Part shown: positions 30,308 through 39,849 of the stretch, piece after piece | Layout: each line of letters opens with the position of its first letter | Position numbering within the stretch: position 1 is the stretch's first letter | Assembly (NCBI RefSeq): GCF_003051005.1 | Contig: NZ_QAOW01000001.1 | Span: 992,001-1,056,000 of the forward strand | Length of the DNA stretch: 64,000 bases | Direction: 5' to 3' | Source: Rhodococcus sp. OK519 | GTDB lineage: Bacteria > Actinomycetota > Actinomycetes > Mycobacteriales > Mycobacteriaceae | Notes under the pieces: generated by a model | The model's input: only the letters and a program-made list of their open reading frames with translations | What the model was told of the DNA's origin: nothing | The model's database searches: none | Program-made: the position numbers and the translations under genes

Positions 30308-32338
30308 ATGGCAACACCCGTGCGTGAGCAGACCGAGCACGCTCCCGTTCCCTCGTCCCGTCCCGGTTCCGGCCTGTTCTTCGCGGTCAGCGGCGTCTTC
30401 GCCGGCCTGGTCGCCGCGCTGGTGGTCGCCATGTCGGCGTCGCAGGCGCTGGTGCTCATGGGTATCCCCGACCCGGGCCCGCTCACCACCTACGGACTGC
30501 CGGCGCTGCGTGCCGTCAGTGAGGTCGCCGCGGTCATCGCGATCGGTTCCTTGCTGTTCGCGGCCTTCATGGTGCCGCCGCAGAAGACGGGTGTGCTCGA
30601 CGTCGACGGCTACCGCGCGATCCGGACGGCGTCGCACGCGGCGTTCGTGTGGGCGCTGAGTGCGGTGGTCATGATTCCGCTGACGCTGTCGGACACGTCG
30701 GGTCAGCCGTTCTCCGAGGCCGTGAAGCCGTCGAACCTGTTCTCGGCGATCGGCCAGGTCGAGACGGCCGTCGCGTGGCAGTGGACCGCGATCATGGCCG
30801 TCGTCCTCGCGGTGCTGTGCCGGATCGCGCTGCGCTGGGCGTGGACGCCGTTCCTGCTGCTGCTCGGAGTAGCGACGATGATGCCGCTGGCGCTGACCGG
30901 ACACTCGTCCTCGGGTGGTTCGCACGACGTCGCCACCAACAGCCTCATCTGGCATCTCGTCGGCGCCGCCTTCTGGGCGGGCGGACTGTTCGCACTGCTC
31001 GCGCACTCCCGCCGTCGCGGTGCGTACACCGACGTCGCGGCGCGACGATTCTCGTTCGTCGCGACCATCTGCTTCGTCGCGATGGCGATCAGCGGTGTCG
31101 TCAACGCGCTGGTCCGGGTGCCGCTGGACGACCTGTTCTCCACCACCTACGGGCGCCTGATCGTCGCGAAGATCGTCGCCCTGGGGCTGCTCGGCGTGTT
31201 CGGTTGGTTCCAGCGTCGACGCGCGTTGCCCGCACTCGCCGCCGACCCGGAGTCGCGGGGCGCGCTCATCCGCTTCGCGGGTGCCGAGGCCCTCGTGTTC
31301 GCGGCGACCATCGGCATCGCCGTCGGCCTCGGTCGCACGCCGCCCCCGCCGCCGTCGTCGGTGCCGACGCTCAGCGAGGTGGAACTCGGCTACAACCTCG
31401 ACGGCCCGCCCACCTTCGCGAAACTGATGCTGGACTGGCGTTTCGACCTCATCTTCGGCACCGCCGCGATCGTCCTCGCGATCCTCTACATCGTTGGTCT
31501 CCGGACGCTCCGCAAGCGCGGCGACAGCTGGCCGGTGGGGCGGACCATCGCGTGGTTCGCCGGCTGCCTGGTACTGCTGATCGGCACGTCGTCGGGTGTC
31601 GGCCGGTACGCCCCGGCGATGTTCAGCGTCCACATGGGCGCCCACATGGCGCTGTCGATGCTCGCCCCCGTTCTACTGGTACTCGGCGGACCGTTCACGC
31701 TCGCACTGCGGGCAATGCGCCCGGCCGGCAAGGACGGCGTACCGGGCCCGCGGGAATGGCTCCTCGCCTTCCTGCACAGCCCGATCTCCCGGTTCCTCAC
31801 CCATCCGCTGGTGGCGTCGGTGCTGTTCGTCGGCGGCTTCTACGCGCTGTACCTCGGTGGCATCTTCGGGTCGAACGTCGACAGCCACACCGCGCACCTG
31901 CTGATGAACCTGCACTTCATCCTCAGCGGTTATCTCTTCTACTGGGTCGTGATCGGCGTCGACCCCGCGCCGCGGCAGCTGCAGCCCATCACGAAGCTGG
32001 CGATGGTGTTCGGATCGTTGCCGTTCCACGCCTTCTTCGGCATCGCGCTCATGAGCATGGGCGAGGTCATGGGCGCCACCTTCTACCGTTCGCTGGGCCT
32101 CGAGTGGAATACCGATCTGCTGAACGATCAGCAGTTGGGCGGCTCCATCGCGTGGGCCACCGGCGAGGTCCCGCTCGTCCTCGTCATGCTGGCGCTGCTG
32201 GTGCAGTGGTCACGCAGCGACCAGAAGGTCGCCAAGCGCGTCGACCGCGCGGCCGAGCGTGATGACGGTGCCGACCTGGCCGCGCACAATGCGATGTTCG
32301 CCGAACTCGCTCGGCGTGACCGGGAGTCCGGCCAGTAG
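30308..32338 (+). CDS. CopD-CtaG fusion, copper delivery to cytochrome c oxidase
   Basis: A 676-residue integral membrane protein. The N-terminal half (about 20-340) is a CopD copper-resistance domain with HSSSGGSHDVATNSLIWHLVGAAFWAGG, whose histidines are typical. The C-terminal half (about 390-640) is a caa3_CtaG domain with SVHMGAHMALSMLAPVLLVLGGP and HLLMNLHFILSGYLFYW, the conserved copper-site region. The layout matches Rv0102. Role: copper transport or assembly of the aa3 oxidase. It follows the cox locus but has its own -10 element. A terminator hairpin lies downstream at 32460-32490. Confidence 0.85.
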   Translation: MATPVREQTEHAPVPSSRPGSGLFFAVSGVFAGLVAALVVAMSASQALVLMGIPDPGPLTTYGLPALRAVSEVAAVIAIGSLLFAAFMVPPQKTGVLDVDGYRAIRTASHAAFVWALSAVVMIPLTLSDTSGQPFSEAVKPSNLFSAIGQVETAVAWQWTAIMAVVLAVLCRIALRWAWTPFLLLLGVATMMPLALTGHSSSGGSHDVATNSLIWHLVGAAFWAGGLFALLAHSRRRGAYTDVAARRFSFVATICFVAMAISGVVNALVRVPLDDLFSTTYGRLIVAKIVALGLLGVFGWFQRRRALPALAADPESRGALIRFAGAEALVFAATIGIAVGLGRTPPPPPSSVPTLSEVELGYNLDGPPTFAKLMLDWRFDLIFGTAAIVLAILYIVGLRTLRKRGDSWPVGRTIAWFAGCLVLLIGTSSGVGRYAPAMFSVHMGAHMALSMLAPVLLVLGGPFTLALRAMRPAGKDGVPGPREWLLAFLHSPISRFLTHPLVASVLFVGGFYALYLGGIFGSNVDSHTAHLLMNLHFILSGYLFYWVVIGVDPAPRQLQPITKLAMVFGSLPFHAFFGIALMSMGEVMGATFYRSLGLEWNTDLLNDQQLGGSIAWATGEVPLVLVMLALLVQWSRSDQKVAKRVDRAAERDDGADLAAHNAMFAELARRDRESGQ

Positions 32339-32459
32339 CATCCTCCGCCGACACACCCGGCCCGTGCGCGCCCGATTCGGGCGCCTCTGTGGATACGACT
32401 TCGGTTCATCCACAATCTCGCTCGGGCCCCACCATCGGCCTCGCCTTCACGGCACAGTC

Positions 32460-32490
32460 GAACGCACCGCCTCCTCGGGGCGGTGCGTTC
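32460..32490 (+). terminator. hairpin terminator between ctaG and ssb
   Basis: GAACGCACCGCC pairs exactly with GGCGGTGCGTTC around a seven-base loop (12-bp stem). It is 122 bases after the ctaG stop and 41 bases before the ssb start. Confidence 0.65.
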
Positions 32491-32530
32491 GCCGTTTCGG
32501 GGGACGCCGGTCGTTGCGAAGGGGGAGTCG

Positions 32531-33013
32531 ATGTACGAGACACACGGCACTGTTGTGGGCACTGTGATCACCGATCCGATCAAGCGGGAGACCGGATCCG
32601 GCGAGGAGGTGATGAGCTTCCGGATGGCGAGCAACGTCCGCCGGCGCGATCGCGAGTCGGGCGAATGGGTCGACGGCGGGACGCTGTACCTGACGGTGAG
32701 TTGCTGGCGCCGACTGGTGCAGGGCGTGGGGGCGTCGCTGATGAAGGGCGATCCGATCATCGCGCACGGGGAGTTGCGCACCAACGAGTACAAGACCCGG
32801 GACGGTGATCCGCGTTCCGACCTCGAGATGCGAGCGATGGCGGTCGGTCCCGATCTCGCGCGCTGCAGCGCCCGGCTCGATCGGTCGGGACGGGCTCGGA
32901 CGGCGCTCTCAGCGGACGGTTCGGAATCGGACGACGACGCACCTGCACCTGCACCTGCAGAAGACGGTGAATCCGCGGTGGTCGACGAGCGACTCGGTGT
33001 CCTCGTCGGCTAG
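32531..33013 (+). CDS. single-stranded DNA-binding protein paralogue
   Basis: A 160-residue SSB with the OB-fold in residues 1 to about 110 (MYETHGTVVGTVITDPIKRE, then TLYLTVSCWRRLVQGVGASLMKGDPIIAHGELRTNEY). The C-terminal tail is acidic (SESDDDAPAPAPAEDGES) but lacks the DDDIPF-like protein-interaction tip of the housekeeping SSB. It is therefore likely a second, non-essential SSB (SsbB type), which in actinobacteria serves recombination, competence-like or stress functions. GGGGGAG lies before the ATG 32531; the in-frame start at 32483 falls inside the terminator stem. Confidence 0.85.
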   Translation: MYETHGTVVGTVITDPIKRETGSGEEVMSFRMASNVRRRDRESGEWVDGGTLYLTVSCWRRLVQGVGASLMKGDPIIAHGELRTNEYKTRDGDPRSDLEMRAMAVGPDLARCSARLDRSGRARTALSADGSESDDDAPAPAPAEDGESAVVDERLGVLVG

Positions 33014-33115
33014 GCACCAACTGTCGGCGAGTCCACGAGACCCCGGCCGTGTGCCGCCCCGATCGGCGTGATCGATGCCGGGTGAGGCGGCCACGGCCGG
33101 GCTGAGCGCGGGCTT

Positions 33116-34618
33116 TCAGTGCGCGAAGTTCGGTACGGCCGTGTCCGGGTCGCCGTCTCGGTGCCCGGCAGCAGGGCGTCCGAAGTTGATGAGGACGAAC
33201 GAGATTGCGGCCGCGAGCACGAGCATGCCGGCGCCGAGCCAGATTCCCACCGAGAACCCATGGACCATGCCCTCGAGTCCGAGGAGCGTGCCGGACTCGG
33301 GTGTGGTGGCCTCCTGCGCGTGTGCAGTCATGTAGGCGGCGGTGGCGCTGGTGGCGATGGTGTTGAGCAGCGCCGTGCCGATCGCGCCACCGACCTGCTG
33401 CGAGGTGTTGACCATCGCGGAGGCGACACCGGCGTCCCGTGGCTCGACACCGTTGGTGGCCAGGTTCATCGCCGGCATGAAGGCTGTGCCGAGTCCCAGT
33501 CCGATGAGAAACAGCCCGGGCAGCACGACAGCGGCATAGGGACTGTCGACCTTCATCTGAGCGAGGATCGCGAGACCGATCGCGGCGACGAGGAAACCTG
33601 GTGTCATCAGCCGGCGCGGCGGCACCTTGATCACCAGTCGTGCCCCGATCTGCGTCGCGCCGATCATCATGCCCACGACCATCGGCAGGAAAGCCACCCC
33701 GGCGACCACGGGGCTGTAGCCGTGCACCACCTGCAGGTAGAACGTGAGGAACAAGAACATGCCGAACATGCCGATGGTGGCCAGGCCCAGCGAGGCGTAG
33801 GCGCCGCCGCGGTTGCGGTCGAGGACGACGCGCAGCGGTAGCAGGGGGGAAGCCACCCGGCGTTGCACCATCACGAACACCACCAACAGCACCACCGCTG
33901 CGACCAGGGTGGCGATGGTCCAGGGATCCGACCACCCGTCGGAGGCGGCCCGGCCGAATCCGTAGACGACCGCGGCGAGACCCGTGCTCGCGAGCAGGAC
34001 GCCGGGGATGTCGAGTCGGGCGCCGTGGCGGTCGGTGGCCGGTTCGCGGATCTCGAAGATGGCCCCGGCGAGGGCGATCGCGGCGATGAAGACGTTGATG
34101 TACAGCGTCCACCGCCAGTTGAGGTACTCGGTGAGAATGCCGCCGAGGATGAGGCCGATCGCGGCCCCGCCGCCGGCGATCGCGCCGTAGATGCCGAAGG
34201 CTTTCGCGCGTTCCCGGGCCTCCGTGAACATCACCGTCAGCAGCGACAGTGCTGCCGGGGCGAGCAGTGCGGCGAACGCGCCCTGCAGGGCGCGTGCTCC
34301 CAGCAGCATTGCGGTATTGGCTGCGGCGCCGCCGAGGGCGGAAGCGGCCGCGAAGCCGACGAGTCCGATCATGAACGCGCGCCGACGCCCCCACAGGTCG
34401 GAGATGCGGCCGCCGAACAGCAGCAGGCCACCGAAGGCCAGTGCGTAGGCGGTGATCACCCATTGCCGGTTGGCGTCGGAGAAGCCGAGGTCGGTTTGGG
34501 CATGGGGCAGCGCGATGTTCACGACCGTACCGTCGAGGACGACCATCAACTGGGCGAGGCAGATGAAGACCAACGCTTTCCAGCGTCGAGGATCGAGTCG
34601 AGCGTCGGAATGTGTCAC
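33116..34618 (-). CDS. DHA2-family multidrug efflux MFS transporter (14 TMS)
   Basis: A 500-residue EmrB/QacA-type proton antiporter with 14 hydrophobic segments. Motif D1 is in LAQLMVVLDGTVVNIALP near the N-terminus, motif A is GRISDLWGRRRAF, and motif C lies in GAIAGGGAAIGLILGGIL. The GTG start at 34618 gives the usual N-terminus (THSDARLDPRRWKALVFICLAQ); the longer frame to 35128 runs into the TetR gene. The gene lies 86 bases after a TetR regulator in the same direction, a standard drug-responsive pair. The substrate is unknown. Confidence 0.85.
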   Translation of the reverse strand: MTHSDARLDPRRWKALVFICLAQLMVVLDGTVVNIALPHAQTDLGFSDANRQWVITAYALAFGGLLLFGGRISDLWGRRRAFMIGLVGFAAASALGGAAANTAMLLGARALQGAFAALLAPAALSLLTVMFTEARERAKAFGIYGAIAGGGAAIGLILGGILTEYLNWRWTLYINVFIAAIALAGAIFEIREPATDRHGARLDIPGVLLASTGLAAVVYGFGRAASDGWSDPWTIATLVAAVVLLVVFVMVQRRVASPLLPLRVVLDRNRGGAYASLGLATIGMFGMFLFLTFYLQVVHGYSPVVAGVAFLPMVVGMMIGATQIGARLVIKVPPRRLMTPGFLVAAIGLAILAQMKVDSPYAAVVLPGLFLIGLGLGTAFMPAMNLATNGVEPRDAGVASAMVNTSQQVGGAIGTALLNTIATSATAAYMTAHAQEATTPESGTLLGLEGMVHGFSVGIWLGAGMLVLAAAISFVLINFGRPAAGHRDGDPDTAVPNFAH

Positions 34619-34704
34619 GGGCGGAACGCCTTTACGATCGGCGCGGACATGGTCCGCGGTGTACGAGGTGAGATGGGACGGGGCGGCAACGAGATCTGGA
34701 GCGG

Positions 34705-35460
34705 CTACCGGCCGCGCTGCCCTCGCCGGAACGCGTCGCAGTCGCGTGGAGCCGATTCCTCGGCGAGAGTCGAAATGTCGTTGTGGGAGAGGGGTTCGCC
34801 CTCCAGTGCACGGGGAGCGGGGGCCCGTAGGCCGTCGAGGACGATGCCGAGGTGCCGCGCGGTGGTGCGGTGAGCGAGTTCGGACCCTCCCCATCCGGCC
34901 CGGGCGAGAGTGGTGATGATGATCAGGAGATCGGTGGCTGCCACGTCCTGCCGGAGTTTTCCGGACCGTTTGGCGGCATCGGTCAGGCAGGACAGGACCT
35001 CGAAGACTGTTCGCCGTTGCTGCCGCAACGCCGGGGATCCGTTGATACGCCCGCCCATGAACTGGGCGAGGTAGCGATTCGCCGAGAGCTCGCCGATGGA
35101 AAGGATCAATCGCTCGAGTCCGGTCCATGGATCGGGTTCGGTCGCCGCGGCTCGCGCGAGACTCTCGGCGTGCTCGAGATGATCGAGCAGCAGCGCGTCG
35201 ACCAGCGCCTCCTTCGTCGGAAAGTGCCTGTAGAGAGTTCCCACACCCAGCCCGGCGAGACGGGCCACATCGCTCATCTGTGCGTCGACACCGCGTTGAC
35301 CGAATGCTTGATCCGCTGCCCGCAGGATGGCGTCCCGATTGCGGCGCGCATCCGCGCGCACTGCCCGATCGCCGACTACGGGCGCGTCGGCCGGCACGGT
35401 GGACGCGGCGGATTGAAACACCGCCCCACCGTAGCGCCGATCACCGTCAGTCGGAACCAT
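34705..35460 (-). CDS. TetR-family regulator of the efflux gene
   Basis: A 251-residue TetR protein with the helix-turn-helix at about 62-84 (QMSDVARLAGLGVGTLYRHFPTKEALVDAL). The GVGTLYRHFPTKE form is shared with a common actinobacterial subgroup whose C-terminal domain is the SbtR-like/TetR_C_10 type. The first 30 residues are low-complexity, and a start further in is possible. It precedes the DHA2 transporter on the same strand, so it probably represses its own operon until a drug binds. Confidence 0.82.
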   Translation of the reverse strand: MVPTDGDRRYGGAVFQSAASTVPADAPVVGDRAVRADARRNRDAILRAADQAFGQRGVDAQMSDVARLAGLGVGTLYRHFPTKEALVDALLLDHLEHAESLARAAATEPDPWTGLERLILSIGELSANRYLAQFMGGRINGSPALRQQRRTVFEVLSCLTDAAKRSGKLRQDVAATDLLIIITTLARAGWGGSELAHRTTARHLGIVLDGLRAPAPRALEGEPLSHNDISTLAEESAPRDCDAFRRGQRGR

Positions 35461-35658
35461 TGTTCACATTCATTTGACAAGGGCGAGTGGGCATTTCGGT
35501 CGAGTCGGACAAACGGCGCATGTCGGCCCGGCGCACTTCCTCCGCGATCTGCCCGCGCGCGACTCGCGTCCTCGGGATCTCCGAACTGGCACGACCGGGC
35601 CGACCCGACGCTATGGTGGGCCGACTCCACCTGAAGATCACGATGTTCGGGAGTGAAG

Positions 35659-36801
35659 ATGCGTCGAGCGAGTACGGGGTTCCGAGGTCGTGCGACGGCG
35701 ATCGCAACAGTGATCGCCCTCGCCACATTGGTGCCGGCGACGGCGTCGGCGGGCGGAGTGACCGCCGAACCCGTGGCCGGGAGCGTGCAGACGGTCGAGC
35801 CCCTGCCTCCCGGACTCGGACTGCCGGGTACCGCGCGGGAGTACCGGATCACCTACTCGACGCGGGATGCGGCCGGCCGTCCCGCGTCGAGCAGCGGTGT
35901 GGTCTTCGTCCCGCAGGGCATCCCTCCCGAAGGCGGCTGGCCGGTGGTGTCGTGGGCGCACGGCACCGTGGGGCTCGGCGACGCCTGTGCTCCCTCTCGA
36001 AATCCGCGCAGCCAGCGCGACGCGAACTACCTGGGGCACTGGCTGTCCCAGGGATACGCGATCGTCGCGAGCGACTACATCGGTCTCGGCACGCCCGGCG
36101 TGCACCCATACCTGGAGGGCGCGTCCGAGGCGACCGCCGTGATCGACATGGTGCGCGCCGGGCGCGCTGTGGTGCCGGAACTGTCGCCGCGGTGGATGGC
36201 GATCGGCCAGTCGCAAGGCGGGCACGCCGCGTTGTTCACGGCACACGAGGCCACCCGATACGCACCCGAACTCGATTTCCGCGGCGCGGTCACCACAGGG
36301 GCGCCGTCGAACCTGGAGTCCGCGTTCTCGATCGGTGGTCCGTGGATTCCGCCCCTGGGGCTCGACGGGCTCAGCGTCTTCGCGACGTACATCCTCGCGG
36401 GGATGCGCGCCACGATGCCGCAGGTCGACGTGAACAGCTATTTGACACCGCGAGGTCGGGAACTCGTGGACGCGGCCGAAATTCTCTGCTACGACGCGCA
36501 AGCCGAGGCGGTGAAGGGCGTGTCCGTCGGTGACCTACTGACCCGGTCCCTCGGCGATGCGCCGATGCATGCAGCCCTCACCCAGTATCTCGGCGTGCCC
36601 ACCAGCGGCTACGACCGGTCACTGTTCATCGCGCAGGGGTTGCTCGACACGGTGGTCCCCGCGCCGCTGTCGTTCAAGCTCATCGCCGATTTGCGACTGT
36701 CCGGCGTCGATGCCACCTACCTGACCTATCCGACGAACCACGACGGGACCATGGCCGCGTCGCTGCCGGACTCGACGCCGTTCGTCCGGCAGCGACTGTG
36801 A
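35659..36801 (+). CDS. secreted lipase, LIP family
   Basis: A 380-residue secreted alpha/beta hydrolase of the fungal-type secretory lipase (LIP, PF03583) group. ATG 35659 has GGGAG six bases upstream and opens a Sec signal peptide (RRASTGFRGR, hydrophobic core, cleavage near TASAGG). The nucleophile is S185 in GQSQGG. SDYIGLGTPG is a family signature also present in the neighbouring lipase, and the catalytic His is in PTNHDG near the C-terminus. It converges on the second lipase with ten bases between stops. Likely role: hydrolysis of triacylglycerols or esters outside the cell. Confidence 0.82.
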   Translation: MRRASTGFRGRATAIATVIALATLVPATASAGGVTAEPVAGSVQTVEPLPPGLGLPGTAREYRITYSTRDAAGRPASSSGVVFVPQGIPPEGGWPVVSWAHGTVGLGDACAPSRNPRSQRDANYLGHWLSQGYAIVASDYIGLGTPGVHPYLEGASEATAVIDMVRAGRAVVPELSPRWMAIGQSQGGHAALFTAHEATRYAPELDFRGAVTTGAPSNLESAFSIGGPWIPPLGLDGLSVFATYILAGMRATMPQVDVNSYLTPRGRELVDAAEILCYDAQAEAVKGVSVGDLLTRSLGDAPMHAALTQYLGVPTSGYDRSLFIAQGLLDTVVPAPLSFKLIADLRLSGVDATYLTYPTNHDGTMAASLPDSTPFVRQRL

Positions 36802-36811
36802 TCGCGATCGA

Positions 36812-38113
36812 TCAGGTGATGCTGCAGCCCGGTGCGGTCGGGACGTCGTCGAGGCGGTCGAGCAGGTAGCGGACGGGTTCGCCGTCGACGTACGCGTCCT
36901 CGATCTGCGGTCCGAAGTGGTTGCCGAAGGTGGTGCCCGGCAGGATCGGCGGCAGTTCGTTGGTGCGGAAGGTGACGTTCGCACCGCGTTCGCACCAGTC
37001 GACGGCCAGCTGCCGGGCCTGGTCGTAGGGGACGGTGTCGTCGTTGCGGCCGCTGGTGATCAGGACCGGGACGCGGGGTGCGACAGCGCCGATGCGCTGG
37101 TCGCGGAGAACCTGCAGGGTATCGGGGACGTCGCGCAGGTTGTCGAGCAGCGGCCGCCCGTCTCGGGTGTAGGCGCCCGTCTTCAGGAACGGGCGTCTGA
37201 CGATGATGTCGGCGATGCATTCGGTGCCGATGGCGTCGAGCGTCGCCTGGCCTTCGGGGGTGAGTCGTTCCCGCACCACCGACTGCAGGTCCGGGTAGCG
37301 CGCGACAAAGCCGTTGACGGCGAATCCGATGGCACCGCCGATGAGGTTGCCGTCGATCCGGGCCAGCACCTGCTCGAGATCCGCGGTCGGACCGCCGGCC
37401 CAGGTGCCCTTGATGTTCAACTCGGGGGCGTACGACGCCGCGAGTTCGGCGGCCGCCGCGGTGGCGCCGCCGCCCTGCGAATAGCCCCACAGCGCAATCG
37501 GTGTCGCGTCACCACTACCGCCGAGTTCGTTCGCGGCGCGGGCAGCGTCGAGCACGGCGTGGGCCTGCTCGACCCGGTTGACGTACGTGTGGACACCGGG
37601 CGTGCCGAGGCCGATGTAGTCGGTCACGAACACCCGCGCGCCCAGGGACGACCACAGCGCGGCCGACGGCGCCTCCTGATTCGCCGAGAGGAACAGCGGG
37701 TCGATGCCCGCGCTCAGGCCCGTGGAGAACGCACGCGACATCGCACACTGGTCGCCCTGCCCGGAGGTTCCGGGCGCGATGACTACCGTCGGCCGGGGTC
37801 CGGTACCACGCCACGGATGCGTGCTGTCGATGAAGGTGCCCGTCACGGCGGTCGGGGTGCCGTCCTGTAGGCGCGACGTGTACATCACGAGTTGCGCTGC
37901 CGCAGGCCAGGTCCCGTTGGATTCGGGGAGTGTGGCGAAGATCGGCATCGGCTGTGTGTGGACGATGTCGCCCGCTGTGGCCGGCATCTGCGCCGGCGGA
38001 GAGTAGAAGTCGGGCGCGGCAGCAGCGGGGCCGGCCGCGGTGAGGACGAGTGTGGCGGCAACACAGCACGTCAGTGCGGCGACGGTGGCGCGCAACGTTC
38101 GAGAGTTGTTCAT
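36812..38113 (-). CDS. secreted lipase, LIP family, second copy
   Basis: A 433-residue secreted lipase with signal peptide (MNNSRTLRATVAALTCCVAATLVL, cleavage near AAAAPD). The nucleophile is S212 in GYSQGG. SDYIGLGTPG of the first lipase appears here as TDYIGLGTPG. D in SGRNDDTVP and H in FGNHFG complete the triad. It is only about 30 percent like its convergent neighbour by eye, so the pair is an old duplication or independent recruitment. It lies 45 bases downstream of the GMC oxidase in the same direction and shares its promoter, which suggests one exported ester/sterol-degrading unit. Confidence 0.82.
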   Translation of the reverse strand: MNNSRTLRATVAALTCCVAATLVLTAAGPAAAAPDFYSPPAQMPATAGDIVHTQPMPIFATLPESNGTWPAAAQLVMYTSRLQDGTPTAVTGTFIDSTHPWRGTGPRPTVVIAPGTSGQGDQCAMSRAFSTGLSAGIDPLFLSANQEAPSAALWSSLGARVFVTDYIGLGTPGVHTYVNRVEQAHAVLDAARAANELGGSGDATPIALWGYSQGGGATAAAAELAASYAPELNIKGTWAGGPTADLEQVLARIDGNLIGGAIGFAVNGFVARYPDLQSVVRERLTPEGQATLDAIGTECIADIIVRRPFLKTGAYTRDGRPLLDNLRDVPDTLQVLRDQRIGAVAPRVPVLITSGRNDDTVPYDQARQLAVDWCERGANVTFRTNELPPILPGTTFGNHFGPQIEDAYVDGEPVRYLLDRLDDVPTAPGCSIT

Positions 38114-38158
38114 GGCGAGGCCTTTCGGTCCGGAGGGCGAGCGGCGAGGGGTGTGCCG

Positions 38159-39673
38159 TCAGATGACGTCGCCCACGTCGCGTGCGACGACGCGATCGAG
38201 GGCCCGCTCGGCGATCGCAGCGATCGTCATGGACGGGTTGCACGCGGCGGTGTTCCCGGGCATCAGGGCGCCGTCGAGGACATACAGGCCGCGCTGGCCG
38301 TGCACGCGTCCCTCGAGGTCGCAGACGGCGCCCATGTTCGCGCCGCCGAGCGGGTGCCATGTGGACGGGGCGATCGCGGTGGTGTCGGTGAGGATGCCGG
38401 TGGGACCGGCGATCGCGCGGACCGTCGGGCCGATGTGGCCGTTCTGGATGACCCAGTCGCCTTCCCGGGGCCAGCGCAGGACGGCGTCGCTGCTGGCCGG
38501 GTCGTACACGAAGCTGCCGCGTCCCTCGCTCACGCCGTAGCCGACGAGCATCGTGCTGCGCACGTCCACCGACAGCGACGGTATCGAGGCCTGGATGACG
38601 GTGTGCGCAGAGCGCGGGTCGTCCCAGTTGAGGCTGCCGTAGACCACCGGACCGCCCTGCGTGACCCCGAACTCGCGGGTCGGGTCGGTCCACACGTAGA
38701 TCCGATCGGCGTTGGTGCCCCAGCCGCCGCCCAGCGCGTCGGGCATGTCGGGGATCCGGTCCTGCGCGGCGGCGCGCACCAGCATCTTCGTGGTGTTCAC
38801 GCTGCCGGCGGCCATCACGAGAGCGTTCGTGGTGAGAATCTTGTTCTCGAGGACCCGGCCCGAGGTGTCGATCCGGTTCACGTACACCGTCCAGCGGCCG
38901 TCCGGCGCCCGCTCGACATCGGTGACCTCGTGCAGCGTCCGCACGGTCACGTTCCCGGTCGCTTCGGCGGCGGCGATGTAGGTGACGTCGACGGAGTGTT
39001 TGCCGCCGTTGTTGACGCCGAGTGCGCCGTCGCCGTTGGTGTACGACGGCTTCATGAGCCCGCGCAGTTCGTCGAGCGCGTAGTTCCAGTCGATCGGCAT
39101 CGGGATTTTCGACAGGGGCAGCCCGGCACGTTCGATGTTCTGCGCGAAGATCCGCGGCGCGAGGTAGCTGGGGGTGTCGACGAGTTCGTCGGGCGCGACG
39201 GCAAGTCCCAGCATCCGGGCGACCCGGCGGTAGTGGACCCGGTCCATCTCCGCCCAGTCGATCCCGCCGGGGAAGTGCGTGGTGAAGACGGCCTCCGACG
39301 GCTGCAGCGACATTCCCTGGTAGATCAGGGAGCCGCCGCCGACTCCTGCCGCGCACAGGGCTGTGATGTTGTCGCCCGGAACGGCCTCGACAAGTCCGGT
39401 GTAGGGCTCGACGACCACAGGCCCTGTGGGCCAGCGCATTCCGCGCTCGAGCACCAGGACCGGAACACCGGCCTCGGCAAGCCGGAGCGCGGTCACTCCG
39501 CCGCCGAACCCGGAGCCGATCACGATCACGCGGTGATCCTCACGAGTGAGCGGAATGCGGTCGACGCGGGCGGCGATCCCCGCGGCGCGTGCCGCGCCCG
39601 GCGCAGCCAGCGCGATCCCCACGGCGCTGGCGGCAGCGGCGGTCAGGAACGACCTTCTCTTGATCTCGGACAC
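38159..39673 (-). CDS. Tat-exported GMC oxidoreductase, cholesterol-oxidase-like
   Basis: A 504-residue FAD enzyme. The GTG start 39673 has GGGGGG seven bases upstream and opens a twin-arginine signal (K5-R6-R7-S-F-L, then AAAASAVGIALAAPGAARA). FAD motif GSGFGGG is at 53-59. GVGGGSLIYQGMSLQP and the C-terminal W-H440-PLGGANMG and N479-PSMT match Streptomyces cholesterol oxidase ChoA, whose catalytic His and Asn sit at the same places. The ChoA active-site glutamate could not be located with confidence, so the substrate may be another sterol or secondary alcohol. It heads an operon with the second lipase. Its sigma-A-type promoter overlaps a palindrome, and a TetR gene lies just upstream. Confidence 0.8.
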   Translation of the reverse strand: MSEIKRRSFLTAAAASAVGIALAAPGAARAAGIAARVDRIPLTREDHRVIVIGSGFGGGVTALRLAEAGVPVLVLERGMRWPTGPVVVEPYTGLVEAVPGDNITALCAAGVGGGSLIYQGMSLQPSEAVFTTHFPGGIDWAEMDRVHYRRVARMLGLAVAPDELVDTPSYLAPRIFAQNIERAGLPLSKIPMPIDWNYALDELRGLMKPSYTNGDGALGVNNGGKHSVDVTYIAAAEATGNVTVRTLHEVTDVERAPDGRWTVYVNRIDTSGRVLENKILTTNALVMAAGSVNTTKMLVRAAAQDRIPDMPDALGGGWGTNADRIYVWTDPTREFGVTQGGPVVYGSLNWDDPRSAHTVIQASIPSLSVDVRSTMLVGYGVSEGRGSFVYDPASSDAVLRWPREGDWVIQNGHIGPTVRAIAGPTGILTDTTAIAPSTWHPLGGANMGAVCDLEGRVHGQRGLYVLDGALMPGNTAACNPSMTIAAIAERALDRVVARDVGDVI

Positions 39674-39819
39674 GGCAAATCCCCCCAGTTGGAACGCAGT
39701 GGTCGGCAGCACTCGAAGGTCCCCTCGTGCGCTGTAAGCGCATGAACGGTCCCTTCAGCCCAGGGCGGACGGGTGGTCAGCCGCGCGGAGTGATCCGACT
39801 CACTCCGGAGAGCGAGCTA

Positions 39820-39849
39820 AAACTAGACACTTGTCGGCGGGAGTGTCAA
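39820..39849 (-). promoter_or_regulatory. sigma-A promoter with embedded palindrome for the GMC oxidase-lipase operon
   Basis: On the minus strand TTGACA (complement of 39844-39849) and TAGTTT (complement of 39820-39825) are separated by 18 bases. GACACT (39826-39831) and AGTGTC (39842-39847) form a perfect inverted repeat with a ten-base gap, filling the spacer and overlapping the -35. A bound repressor would exclude RNA polymerase. The predicted leader is about 140 bases. Confidence 0.6.

Noticed and set aside
29444-31645. 733-residue minus-strand open frame over coxE and ctaG
   Set aside because: Highly repetitive charged composition typical of shadow frames; no start signal.
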